From NCBI GenBank assembly GCA_008508345.1, contig QNGE01000864.1, forward strand, positions 150,948 to 214,947: a DNA stretch of 64,000 nucleotides, written 5' to 3'. The notes beneath the pieces were generated by a model that saw nothing but the letters and a program-made list of their open reading frames with translations, did not search any database and was not told where the DNA came from. The translations under genes were made by a program, and so were the position numbers. This document shows, piece by piece, positions 28,101-36,415 of the stretch. Every line of letters begins with the position of its first letter. Positions within the stretch are counted from its first letter, which is position 1. Origin of the DNA: Paragonimus westermani (lineage: Eukaryota > Platyhelminthes > Trematoda > Plagiorchiida > Troglotrematidae).

Positions 28101-31100
28101 CGAAGCCAACGACTTATGAGTCTGACTCACTTGACAGTGAAGGGATTTGCTATCAAGAGAGCAAAGTGTGATTCTGGTTACTGTTGCGCATAGTAGCTGT
28201 ATTCAAAGCTACATCTGAAAGTTCCTGATCGTACTGAGTAGTAAACTGCCAGATACGATCGACCATTAGACGGTCGGAGTGCTCTTGGTTTGCGGATGCC
28301 TATCCTAAACCCCGTCTTCTTCATTAGAAAGATTGCAATGTTGTAATTATAGAAATAATTCCGCCGTATACTAAAAGGTTCCTGCTTCACTAACTACACA
28401 CTATTACGTTGCCAGTAGTGCGACAAACCGCTTTATGATTGCAATCGCTTCTTGGGTGACTGATCCTTTTTGGCTTGTCCTAGTAGGACCGGAGCCCAGA
28501 TCAGCATGGCTTTCCAGATCAAAGAAGAATGCAAGCCTGACAACCATGTCGAAGCAGCAAAATAAATCAAACTGCCGGTTAACTTAAACGAGTTACGTAG
28601 AATGTAACACAAACCACTACGTAATATACCACTGGCATGCCCCCTGAAACATCCGCGCGGAATTGAGGAGCATAAAGTCGGTCCATCCACATCGCATTTC
28701 TTACCAGTTGGCACTGCAACTTTCTATGGATTAGCCCCAGATACAGAATCTTCACCTTAATTCGGTAATGAGTAAACGACAGAACTGTCTGTACCTTAAA
28801 ATGGGCGGGCGAAGACGCTTCGTGAAGGTTAAACGCATAGTGGATGAATGTTTGATTCAGTTCTGTGACCGTACCGGATGAAACAGGAGTTCCAGTAAAA
28901 TTTCTGTAAACCCATTCTGACACCGACAACCACTGCTCGAGTGTTAGCCAGGCGATTCGCGATTTAAGCAAACATTCTGACAGAGTTAACACAATCCCCA
29001 AAACAAATGAACTAATCGATTACTAACAAACCGTTGTCATCGGGGAGCAGCGCGGACGATGGCTCTTTCCAATCGCCTCAATGCCTGTATGTAAATATAC
29101 TGACTGCCGCACAGTAGTGGCGGGCAATTGGAAAAATAACTCTAGACTACAATGAGGTTTTAGACAAATATGGCCTCCATCGAACTCTGGGTAAAGTCGA
29201 GGGGTGCCACCTGGAGACCGCGTGATTAAAATCACATGATTGATTGGAAAAATCTGGGAATATGGAGATGAAGCGTGGCATATGGAGGAACTCGGTACAT
29301 ACCAGACAAGACAAGAACACTCGATAGCCATAGCAAACAGAGTGACTGACTGTCGTACGGGAAACGAAAGCCTACCATTGTGTCCGGTTAAGAAAAGTCC
29401 AGTGCGTGTGTATTAAAAGTAATATAGCCGACCTATCGAGCATACAATGGTAACAACGCAGGCCATCAAACAAACGACATCGAGTTGGAGCTTACGTACT
29501 TTGACAACATTCCGCTCTGGTTAGGATAAAAGTGACCTGCAGAGTACAATGCCGCCACTGAAATAGGGATCACGGTAGAATTCAAACATACCTTCGGCCT
29601 GAAGGTCAATTATCCCTATATAGGTGGAAGTTGTTCGTTTGTAGAGCGTCGGGTGGCTAGATAAACGGCTCACCTGCAGTGTCTTCATTGGTTCTTGTTG
29701 CTAGAAATTCGGGACTATTTGAAGGTGTTTTGATTAGCTCTATTCGTATTCGCATCCATGTATCGGGTTGCAACAATCCCGTTCCACATAGTGCTTTATT
29801 CTGTAGCACAACTAGCCGAAAATCTACACTTACACTGAATACCAGTGAAGATAGTAAATGAATTACTGACGAGTAGTCGGGGATTTGGTTTATTTTCAAG
29901 TTGACCATCACTTACATTTGATCGCAGCCTCCGAATTCAGACAGACTTTCCAGCCAGCGTCTTCCGAAAAGAAGCACTAGACTCGAGTAGATGAATTGCC
30001 GACAGGTGTCAGAATAAACGAACTGTCTAGTTTACACATGTACCGTTTGCCACACAGCAGGTCGCTGGCACGAAGCCATCGCAAAAAGGTTAACAAGAAG
30101 CCTAGTAGTCGATGCACTGGCTAACTACATCAAGAAATTTGGAGGTTAACAGCTCTGAATACCAATTCTGTTGTGGACTTGGAGCGAACGAAAAGTTGTA
30201 AAATTGCAAAAAAAACTTCGAATTTGTTCGTATGCTCGGTGTAAAAGTGTTTTTGTTGGCGAATCGAAATGCTGGAAAAAGCGGAGTAGAACATCTTACA
30301 AATTGAAAGTTGGGCAGCAATTACGAAACCACAACAGACGTTCGCGAGTCATCAAGTAACTTAGTCCTTCCAGTTAACCGGGTAGCAGTTAATACAGAGA
30401 TTAAACCACTGTCACCTTGGAGTTTGAGAACGAATGTGCAATCATTGTATCAATTAACGTACACAACAAACTTCTAATATGTACACCTCTTCTCAGAAAC
30501 CTTTTGAGAGAAACCCGCCAACCCGAAGTGTGTTTTCCATATTATAATCGATCACCAAAACTTTTGTTTTTTGTGCTATTACACCGACACCGATTAATTC
30601 GTGTTAAACCAGATTGGCTAATGAGTGCCACACCAAGAGTCAGGAAAGAAAGAGCGACTAGATGAGTGGACGGTCATTGCAAATGATCATTACCGAGACG
30701 ATAGGACCAACAGCAACAAACTGTCTCACTCAGTCCGAGTGAGTAGATACTCCGTCAGTACGTGTATGTAAATGTGTGGCGCGTGTGAGTGAGAGCAATG
30801 CACTTTACATGTTGAGGCCACCAACTTCTTCCTTACAAGAGAAATGAATGTCATACACTCACAGAGGAAATAGTGGGCACGACATGGAATGAGTACCCTT
30901 ATTTTTGACGACAGGTGAACAGACGTTGCTGAAGATCTGCAGGCTAAATTTTGTTCAGAGACCATTTACGGAACACAAAAGGTCACAAAAATATGAAAAA
31001 AACGGCCGCGAAAGAATTGAGGATACTATTGTGCCTTCAAGCTGATACGCTGCCCAAAACAATCTGACCACGTTTATGTCAGAGACAATGGGGCATGGCT

Positions 31101-33997
31101 TATTGGCCGGGAAAGTACACCAAGACGCCAAAGTGTGCAGTTCGATGACCAAACTCACGGATGTTTGAAAACAAGCGTGGAGTTTGAATTCTAACATACC
31201 ACATTCTCTCGCTAGAAATGAGCATAACTAATGGATTTAAGTGTTGAAGCGAAGTAGCAGGAACAAGTCGTAATAAACCATCACAGAATAAGAGCACACA
31301 GCATGGTTGTATGTCATGGATATTCTCCATACATTTGTAAACAACTTTCTACTAGGGCTATCAAAACAAAATTTAACCTGCGGACTTTTAACGGCAGTTC
31401 GTTGTTTGCCACGAAAAATGATTATCGTAGAGTTGTTGAGGTGTAAGACGTTACTAAAAGAAGATTGTTTGCTTCTGTCTCGGAGTGTATGGTTCGGGCA
31501 GTTCCATAGTGGTGTGAAACGGTCGTGAGTACTGATGATAAGCATACTTCGGCAACTGCCCATCAGCTGCGACTACGCCAAACTATACGCGGAAGACATA
31601 TGGATATGAGGAGTGGGTAGATTAAGAGAGAGAAGCACAAAGCCAATGCGGTTGACGGATATTCTTACACCTTGAACAAAATCAATCCAGAAAAATAGGA
31701 ATTAACTGACGTAGCCCTCAGGAGAAGCCCATCCCTCCTACTGGCTGTATTTTCGTGTGCCCGTTTTCAAGGATCAGTGCTTAATCACATGCCTCACAAT
31801 CCACTCGACGCACACTCGTACAACCCTTAAGAATACCTTGAATAACTCTGAGAATCACTGCCAGGAAAGTCCTAACCTCCACAAACCAGCAGCTCGCCAA
31901 AAGTGACTTAGTTCAATCACGATGGACGATCCGTTGTCGAAGCTTGGATACTGAGAGCCAAATTGTCAACTTGCGCGACTCAACTCCGATCACAAGTTTG
32001 CCGCAGGATGTGGTCAGCCGAGTAGCGCCACAAGTGAGTGATGTTAACAACCAAGTGGTCACAACTTGGTGCATGACCACAAACGTGGTAAGTGTACAGC
32101 AAAGTTACCACTACAGAGAGACCGAACAGCAGGGCTACGCAAAAAAAGACGCACTGAGCCGGTGGTTCATTCTTAGCTGTATTTCATTTTGAAAGTTTGC
32201 GTTTCGGAGGAGATTTCTTGACCCAATGAGTGCATGCAGTGCACATGTCAAATCTGCGCGGACTGGGAGCAGTAAACTGCCTTGTCCATGTTTTAACCAA
32301 AGGCCCATACGACCTGATCACTGATAAACCACGACTGAATTGACATCTAGGTTCACCATTAGTTGTAACGTCTTTGTGATAAAAAACTAGATCTAATTGT
32401 TTAGTCAAAACATCTCACACACTTGAGTGCATCTCCACACATGTCTACTAAATGCCCAACGGCATCCTTAGTCATAGTTGCGTTGGGTTCCACCAAAGCG
32501 ACTGCATCGTGCACATTCAGAAGAATGTGCAGTTAAGACACAATTGGTTTTAGGCAATAGTGCGACACTACCAAATGCGTTGTACTGAGCACAACGCAAA
32601 CGATTTCGTTAATTTCACTGGCCTCGCTTGAAAAATTACCAAGAATCAACATCCGAATAGGATACGGAACACCTTAATAGCGGTGCGTTATCAAATGAGC
32701 GGATTTCAAAACTCGTTCAGTTGATTCAACAACTGTCGGTACGAAATGAAATAAAAGACGTACAGCTAGCAGCAAGCCACCGAGCGACTACACCCAATCA
32801 ATGCAACCGTTCGATAGTAAACCTGAAAGGACGTGGCCACAAAGACCAGTGAGACGCTGATTGGTCATCTCACGCTCACACCACAGTGAATCACCATAAG
32901 CGCGCGCATTGGACGCTTGATCCGGCCCGCATTTTCAAGCGAGCGACCGACCAACGAGACGTGCGATCGATAGGCGCGTTCGGGTCGGCAGACCACCTTG
33001 GCAAGCCAGCGCGACACGAATGCTTGTAAGTGGCATGCGTATACGCGTCATCAAATAGCCATGTGGTACAATGATTCGTTCATTCATAGTAATGACTCGC
33101 ATCACGGCAGGCAGTAGAGGACTGTTTGAAACAAGTAGCTCCAAGAAGACAGGGAAAATATTGTGGTTTTTGAAAAACGACAGAAATTTGTCCAGTATGA
33201 AAGTCAACCAGAGGAGATGAGGACAAGACGGGCGACGAAACAGAACAAAAAAGAAGTGCGCTTACAGAAATATTTGGAGTGTATACCATCGTTCACTTCA
33301 GACTTTTCGACTTCGCTGACCTCGAGTCACGCTTGAAATGCACAATAGATAAGGACTGATCATGTCAGCGATGTGCTGTCAAATAACCCAAACTTAAGCC
33401 TGTACGTTCCAAGTACCTGTGGCTCTATTCAGCAATCAAGCAGTGCTCGCGCACTATAAACATAACCAGCAAGGCCACACTGTTTATATGTGCAGTTTAC
33501 CAAAATGAAATAAAACAAACTCACCCATTCATCGGTGTACTTTTGGGAGTTTTAAATAGCTGAGAAGGGACATTTCTAGGGCCATCATCCCCACTATCTT
33601 CATCTGTCGAACTGATTGGTTCGTTCTTTCTGAGCCGGGGTTGGTTTTTAGACCTGGGTTCTTCTTCCTCTTCGTCCGTAGCTGAACTGACAGTGGGAGA
33701 AGGCGGTTCGCTAAATTCCTCGAGAACTTCACAGTTGACAGGTTCGCCAAGAACACTCTGTTTCCAATAACCGTTTAAGCTAGTTAACACAGTAGTGCAA
33801 GTTGGAGACTCTGAAAGAAAGCAGGATGTATCTTTTATTGTAATGTCTCCTGGAAGGCCGTTTTCGGTTGGCACGATATTTTCACTTTCAACAGCCTGTT
33901 TACTAGCTTTCAAACTGTTATCCGGGGTCACTAAAAATGGCGAATTCGATATTGCTGTGGCCACTTCAAAGTGCCCCAATGCAGTCGCCGACGGCAT
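1..33997 (-). CDS. NSD-like histone H3K36 methyltransferase gene, 5' part (PWWP + PHD), eight exons, continues beyond position 1
   Basis: Eight exons were chained by splice signals and phase: 33525-33997, 17299-17582, 13259-13443, 12700-12832, 7512-7621, 1849-2088, 1199-1693 and, tentatively, 1-155. Every junction keeps the reading frame (phases 2, 1, 0, 1, 0, 0, 0), giving about 690 residues. Order: acidic Ser/Glu N-terminus; basic stretch with KKKILSFFG; PWWP domain at about residues 218-350; acidic linker with a basic patch; PHD finger at about 507-629; start of a second finger. CELCISGFRRCSIC has the same cysteine spacing as the PHD1/PHD2 junction of animal NSD proteins. NSD enzymes methylate H3K36, with PWWP and PHD modules reading nucleosomes; the catalytic SET domain would lie off the left edge. 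Introns reach 15.9 kb and hold retroelements. The PWWP-PHD call is firm; NSD membership is inferred from domain order and spacing. MSH6 has a PWWP but no PHD. Exons upstream of 34 kb are possible. Confidence 0.78.
156..1198 (-). other. Intron 7 of the NSD-like gene
   Basis: It is about 1.04 kb, bounded by GTAAGT and TTTCTCACAG. I see no repeat or coding signal in it. Confidence 0.45.
1199..1693 (-). CDS. Exon 7 of the NSD-like gene (PHD finger with two insertions, start of second finger)
   Basis: The acceptor is CGGCTTTTTTCTACAG (AG at 1695-1694) and the donor is GTAAGT at 1198; the exon has 165 codons in phase 0. Zinc ligands read IFVCSVCGGAGEQL (C507, C510), ACVGGCGNYVHPNC (C555, C559, H564, C567) and CELC (C626, C629). 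CSIC (C636, C639) opens the next finger, as in NSD PHD1/PHD2. Between the first two ligand pairs is about 35 residues rich in Ser, Pro and Asp; between C567 and C626 is a second insertion of about 50 polar residues. Ordinary PHD fingers are 50-60 residues, so this one is about twice the usual length. A weaker acceptor at 1546-1545 would not fit the phase. Confidence 0.82.
1849..2088 (-). CDS. Exon 6 of the NSD-like gene (acidic linker with basic patch)
   Basis: The acceptor is CGTGTTCCCACGCCAG and the donor is GTACGT at 1848; the exon has 80 codons in phase 0 at both ends. It begins RKRALRETYDNG, continues into an Asp/Ser/Glu-rich stretch (DDPDHSDTDTSEPGSEDP), a Ser/Thr-rich stretch, then GRRRLKLRKLARAGRG, a strongly basic patch that could be a nuclear localisation signal. 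Low-complexity linkers between PWWP and PHD are usual in NSD proteins. The next intron is only 155 bp. Confidence 0.72.
3301..3765. repeat. GC-rich dispersed repeat, copy 1, with internal ~173 bp duplication
   Basis: It matches 21049-21500 along its length, both copies ending with the identical 19 bases GACAATCCACCACACTATG. Inside, the block starting TTGCCATTCCTCG at 3411 recurs in diverged form as CTGCCCTGCCTCG at 3584, a period of 173 bp; each half ends with a TCGAGATGTTC or TTGAGGTATTC motif. Long open frames across it overlap on both strands and look compositional, not coding. Confidence 0.8.
6193..6575 (+). repeat. Unknown dispersed repeat, plus-oriented copy
   Basis: About 380 bp alignable with the reverse complement of 10540-10922. 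Shared landmarks include ACGAATTTCGC, CCCGCGCAA, a CATGTCTGCGCAGTGG / CCTGTCTATGGAACGG pair and a TGGAATC..TAGACCAC block. The short frames here look decayed. No class is assigned. Confidence 0.7.
7214..7231. repeat. (TA)n microsatellite
   Basis: Nine perfect TA units. Confidence 0.9.
7512..7621 (-). CDS. Exon 5 of the NSD-like gene (linker)
   Basis: The frame is open from AG at 7623-7622 to the donor GTAAGG at 7511. It encodes 36 residues beginning CNEEVLRGSDFVQSF and ending LYDGTS. No domain is recognised. Support is the phase fit on both sides: two bases complete the codon begun by exon 4, and it ends in phase 0, as exon 6 needs. The polypyrimidine tract is mediocre. A second in-frame donor, GTGAGC after ATTGAAAGGCCG, would give a shorter form with the same phase. 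Confidence 0.6.
7622..12699 (-). other. Intron 4 of the NSD-like gene
   Basis: It is about 5.1 kb. The only structure seen is the inverted copy of the 6.2 kb repeat at about 10540-10922. Positions 7630-10500 and 10930-12690 show no gene, RNA or repeat that I can recognise. Confidence 0.6.
10540..10922 (-). repeat. Unknown dispersed repeat, minus-oriented copy
   Basis: Inverted relative to the copy at 6193-6575. The translation of this strand contains RISRMG and PRNHFRLL where the other copy gives RISQIG and PRNHLRIL, so the similarity is visible at both DNA and frame level. No element class is recognised. Confidence 0.7.
12700..12832 (-). CDS. Exon 4 of the NSD-like gene (C-terminal helices of PWWP)
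   Basis: The acceptor is CCGTCTGTTACAG (AG at 12834-12833) and the donor is GTAAAT at 12699. It encodes 44 residues with LQPAWQLAREIAEAARLN then GGRLALFPW, aligning by eye with the C-terminal helix region of the NSD first PWWP (W, then an AE.A stretch, then the final strand). It starts in phase 0 and ends in phase 1, in agreement with exons 3 and 5. The intron to exon 3 is 426 bp. Confidence 0.82.
13259..13443 (-). CDS. Exon 3 of the NSD-like gene (middle of PWWP)
   Basis: The acceptor is TGTGTTCACAG and the donor is GTAAGT at 13258. The exon starts with two bases that complete the codon left by exon 2 and ends in phase 0. It encodes EFRVCLLGP, the beta strand and loop equivalent to the FFGD-type segment of NSD PWWP domains, then LRLYSGRDEFDKF, equivalent to the segment that leads into the C-terminal helices (compare FEGEGQFEKL in NSD2). 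This segment supplies the part of the domain missing between exons 2 and 4. Confidence 0.82.
14336..14835 (+). mobile_element. RTE-type retrotransposon 3' end (3' UTR and tail)
   Basis: It shares blocks with 42820-43020, 49310-49435 and the reverse complement of 44235-44480 (TTGATG..GCCTTACTTTCACTCATAACCCGG..TTTGTTTGC..GAGGTCTAAACGCCTTGATGC). The last part matches the reverse complement of 40480-40630 and ends in a GATGACGATGAAGATGATGG-type simple tract, a TGA-rich tail usual for RTE elements. No protein-coding part remains. Confidence 0.65.
16053..16167. repeat. Paired long (TA)n/(AT)n microsatellites flanking an unresolved base
   Basis: 12 TA units at 16053-16076, N at 16077, about 35 bp of unique sequence, then 27 AT units at 16114-16167. 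The N probably marks repeat length that the assembler could not resolve. Confidence 0.9.
17299..17582 (-). CDS. Exon 2 of the NSD-like gene (basic segment and first half of PWWP)
   Basis: The acceptor is TTATTCTCAG (AG at 17584-17583) and the donor GTATGT starts at 17298. It encodes about 94 residues. A lysine-rich stretch with KKKILSFFG (a degenerate PCNA-interacting-peptide shape) precedes NVGELVWARPKHPVALPWWP, the first strands and name-giving PWWP motif of a PWWP domain (PWWP at residues 234-237). It starts in phase 2 and ends in phase 1, matching exons 1 and 3. The intron upstream is 15,942 bp and the one downstream 3,855 bp. Confidence 0.85.
21049..21500. repeat. GC-rich dispersed repeat, copy 2, with internal ~171 bp duplication
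   Basis: Same orientation as the copy at 3301-3765. Internal halves start at CTGCC near 21156 and 21327 and end with GTCGAGATATTC and GTCGATGTATTC. The flanks differ from copy 1 after the shared terminal 19 bases, which fixes one end of the unit. Confidence 0.8.
21567..24600 (-). mobile_element. Decayed RTE-type non-LTR retrotransposon, copy B
   Basis: Reading the minus strand: a 5' block at 24540-23900, endonuclease remains at about 23325-22954 (HRKRHYVTWRPP, then a DSGHVV histidine motif), a linker at 22651-22280 (RLDWWVEHFAEQFGWP), and C-terminal remains at 21845-21567 (MGHVLHMPAERLLCRALP, RLPGWYSRG, SQWRTCIHAIF). The C-terminal motifs match RTE proteins of flukes. The reverse transcriptase core is missing between 22.28 and 21.85 kb. 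Frames are broken throughout. Confidence 0.75.
24850..25250 (-). pseudogene. Reverse transcriptase scrap with FADD box
   Basis: The minus strand gives LLDMKTAFDLVAHHF near 25170, then VVTGMKFADDIVLV near 24957-24921, followed by SLSAES. These are the first catalytic Asp region and the FADD box of a non-LTR reverse transcriptase, separated by stop codons. It lies between RTE copies A and B and differs from both. Confidence 0.55.
25361..28700 (-). mobile_element. Decayed RTE-type non-LTR retrotransposon, copy A, with an open RT 3' half
   Basis: A 295-residue open frame at 26248-25361 runs from RT block 4 (GVRQGCPLSPFLFNFVI) through DPDYADDKVSLF (catalytic aspartates) and FVYLGSCISGGD to the RTE C-terminus (HVIGMSASRLPHRALF, TEWCKMRGG), ending near an N at 25399. 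Upstream linker and endonuclease remains at 26.3-27.8 kb (VKKKHCVTRK near 27280) and the block at 27.8-28.6 kb are full of stops. Sequence at 28060-28420 matches 24000-24360 in copy B. RTE proteins copy their own RNA by target-primed reverse transcription; this copy cannot make a full protein. Confidence 0.8.
33525..33997 (-). CDS. Exon 1 of the NSD-like gene (acidic N-terminal region)
   Basis: The frame is open from ATG at 33997-33995 to a GTGAGT donor at 33524 and contributes residues 1-157 plus two bases of codon 158. It is rich in Ser, Pro and Glu, with a run of five Glu followed by basic residues (RSKNQPRLRK) and ends TPKSTPMN. An AG preceded by TTGTCTTTTTC lies at 34006-34005, so the exon proper may start at 34004, only 7 bases before the ATG. 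The two trailing bases GG join the first T of the exon at 17582 to make a glycine codon. The frame is also open through the 7 bases upstream, so this ATG need not be the true start. Confidence 0.68.
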
Positions 33998-34004
33998 ACT
34001 TTGT

Positions 34005-34006
34005 CT
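34005..34006 (-). promoter_or_regulatory. Acceptor-like AG just upstream of the NSD-like ATG (cis or trans-splice site)
   Basis: TTGTCTTTTTCAAG, a pyrimidine tract plus AG, precedes ATG by 7 bases. It could be the end of an upstream intron or a spliced-leader addition site, which flukes use. Confidence 0.4.
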
Positions 34007-34734
34007 TGAAAAAGACAATTAAATGCTAAAAAAATAAACAAGACCACATTAAGGTAACTGCAATATCACACGAATGATACATTGTTCTGAGTAGGGGCCT
34101 ACAAATGACTGTTACAAACTAATTGCCAAACATGAGTCTACTGCAGTTTCAAGTATATTGTATCGTTTCTAGAAGAGTACTAACCAAATACTTGGGGCTC
34201 AAGCATCCCGGTCGACAACTGCTAGGGAACTATGGAACAAAATCCGCGCTCTAGTAAAGGAGGAAACAAAGAGAGAAACGAGTTCCTAGCCGAGCTTTTA
34301 CGTTGAAACTCAAACGCGCGACATCAGGGTGCTCATATCCTGAAAACAAATAGCCAGTTTGAAGGCGACAGTAAAGTACTTCTGCAAGGAACCTTCGCTG
34401 AGGTCTCCGGAAGCCACTTTGTCAACTGTACTTGCCTCACAAATCAATCAAGTAACTAACACTTACTGCACTGAGTACGATTAGCCGCTACCTTCACTAA
34501 GATACCCGACGGAAGAATCTGTGATTCACCACCGTGAAAGTCTGAGGGGTAAATTCAACCTAAAGCGGCGAACCAATTAGCTCCAAGTTGCTTTCACCTG
34601 TCCACCTTGCACCTTACACCAGTTGGTTGACGAACTGGCAGTCTGTACAGCATGTCAGAGGAATAGCTGGCATAATTAATATAAGACACAATCACTTAAG
34701 TTCGTGTCCTTAACGAGTTAACAAACAAACTTAC

Positions 34735-34858
34735 CTGACTCACCACCGAGTATCCATCTTTTAACCACATTGTAGCATGCACGCTAACATCATAATGTGT
34801 TCGATCAATCACAAATATCGATAATCGAATACCTGAAGACGATTTAGGCTGCCACACC
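34735..34858 (-). CDS. Orphan exon, unknown product
   Basis: A strong acceptor (ATACCTTTTGTTTCTAG) and donor (GTAAGT at 34734) frame 124 bases: one leading base and 41 codons, ending in phase 0. The peptide begins VWQPKSSSGIRLSIFVIDRT and ends LKDGYSVVSQ; alternating hydrophobic residues suggest beta strands. I do not recognise it. It lies about 730 bp upstream of NSD-like exon 1 on the same strand, but its phase-0 end does not fit that exon, which needs a phase-2 partner. It may belong to the same gene with a further exon between, to another gene, or be chance. Confidence 0.45.
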
Positions 34859-36415
34859 CTAGAAACAAAAGGTATAGTGCTCACAGTCGCTTTATAGATT
34901 AGACATCCATGCTTCAGACAAGCGCCTCTCTGTCGCCAGAATCAGCCTGGAACAAGGAAGATCGCACCATTCATAGAGATGGGGGATGTCCACGCTGCTG
35001 CTAATGCGGATTCCCACTGTCAAGTGACCCAACTCAAGACGTTCAGACTAGCTGGGCTAGATCAGTTAAGACCCTTATTAATACTGCACGACACGAAGTC
35101 ACCTAGATAAGCCGTCTTTTTGTGCTTGAGAGCCCGCATGAAACAGTGGACGTCCGTTTGTGTGATGATTGTGAGCTTACCGATCAGGGCCTCACATAAG
35201 AGACATGAAGATAACACACTGAGGCGAAATGGTCAGTTAAATTGTAAGCTGAAATGTTAGACCCAATGGTCTAGTCCTCTTGATTAATTCCATGTGTCTC
35301 GGTGATAGTTTCGCTAACAAATGGACGCTTTAGATTAGTGACATAGGTTTGAGTGGCCTAATGACAGACCTCGGTGCAAAAGCCAAGCTTTCCGATCAGT
35401 GGTCAAAAAATGTCTGAGTACCTTATAAATATCGCCGTTTGGCAGCCACAATGCTCTGGGATGCAGCGCTTGCATGCAGTATCTACCCTCAAAATGGTTC
35501 AGGAAATTCGAGTCTAGCAGCTAGCTGGATCAACGTGCTGGGCTTGCTTTAAGGCTAATTTTTGGTACACATGCTGCGCCATAGACGAGGTTAATTTCAA
35601 AAAGGCGAACGGTTGCAGTCGGCAATAACAACGAAACAATGAAGCGTGAACTGAATCCAAACCTCTGAAAGAGCAATTGCCCTGAATGGAATTGCGCCAA
35701 CCAAAACTAAGGGACAGGCAGGCCTTCTGAGACCAGGTCTGATAAGGAGGTGGACACCAAGTAAAACAACGAAGCATTAGACGTATTAGGCTAGTGTTCT
35801 CTAAAAACAGTACTTAGTGCACAGCAGCAATCAGCCACTGCCATTCCGGAAACCCTACATTAGCCCAAACTTGTCAAAACACGGTGACAGTTTGTGCAAC
35901 TCCCTGAGATATTCGGCTAAGCTGGATGGCGTGGCGACCACACCCACAGAATCACTCAGATCAGGCACGCCAATAGGTAGAGGTCTGACAAACCAAATTC
36001 TCTTGGTCCTTCAGACGGGAAGTTTGAAGACGGCTGGCATCTTTTTACGGAAAAAGCACTAGTTATCGTACACTGCCACCCACCCGCTGTCTTGTGGTGC
36101 AGGCTTTTGGGCCAAATGTTTTGATTGAGAACCCCAATCGTTCTCCTATCTAGGTCTTCACATACTGGCAACAAATTAGCCCAAATACACCAACACTGCA
36201 TGGGCCACCTCGCAATACAAAAAACGGTCGTCCAATCTGCCGCATACAGCAGAGCGGATAGGGGAAAACATGCTAGTGCCGACCCCTCCCCCATTGTTCT
36301 GTCAAGTTTAGCTCTCAGGCCCTTCCCGACTCCCACTTCCAGTAATTACTCTGCAGATCCCACAGCAGGCAGTTAATCACAATAATACTGCGTCGAAGTC
36401 ATACCTCTTAGCACC
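34859..36415. other. No gene recognised
   Basis: Short frames occur on both strands but none shows family motifs or convincing splice signals. The right end (36.2-36.4 kb) is probably the untranslated 5' region of the following RTE half. Confidence 0.4.

Larger units (their letters stand above)
17583..33524 (-). other. Intron 1 of the NSD-like gene (15.9 kb)
   Basis: It joins exon 1 (phase 2 end) to exon 2 (one-base start). It contains the second GC-rich dimer (21049-21500), two minus-strand RTE copies and an extra RT scrap between them. The stretches 17600-21000 and 28750-33500 show no gene or repeat that I can recognise. An extra small exon cannot be excluded in an intron this size. Confidence 0.55.
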
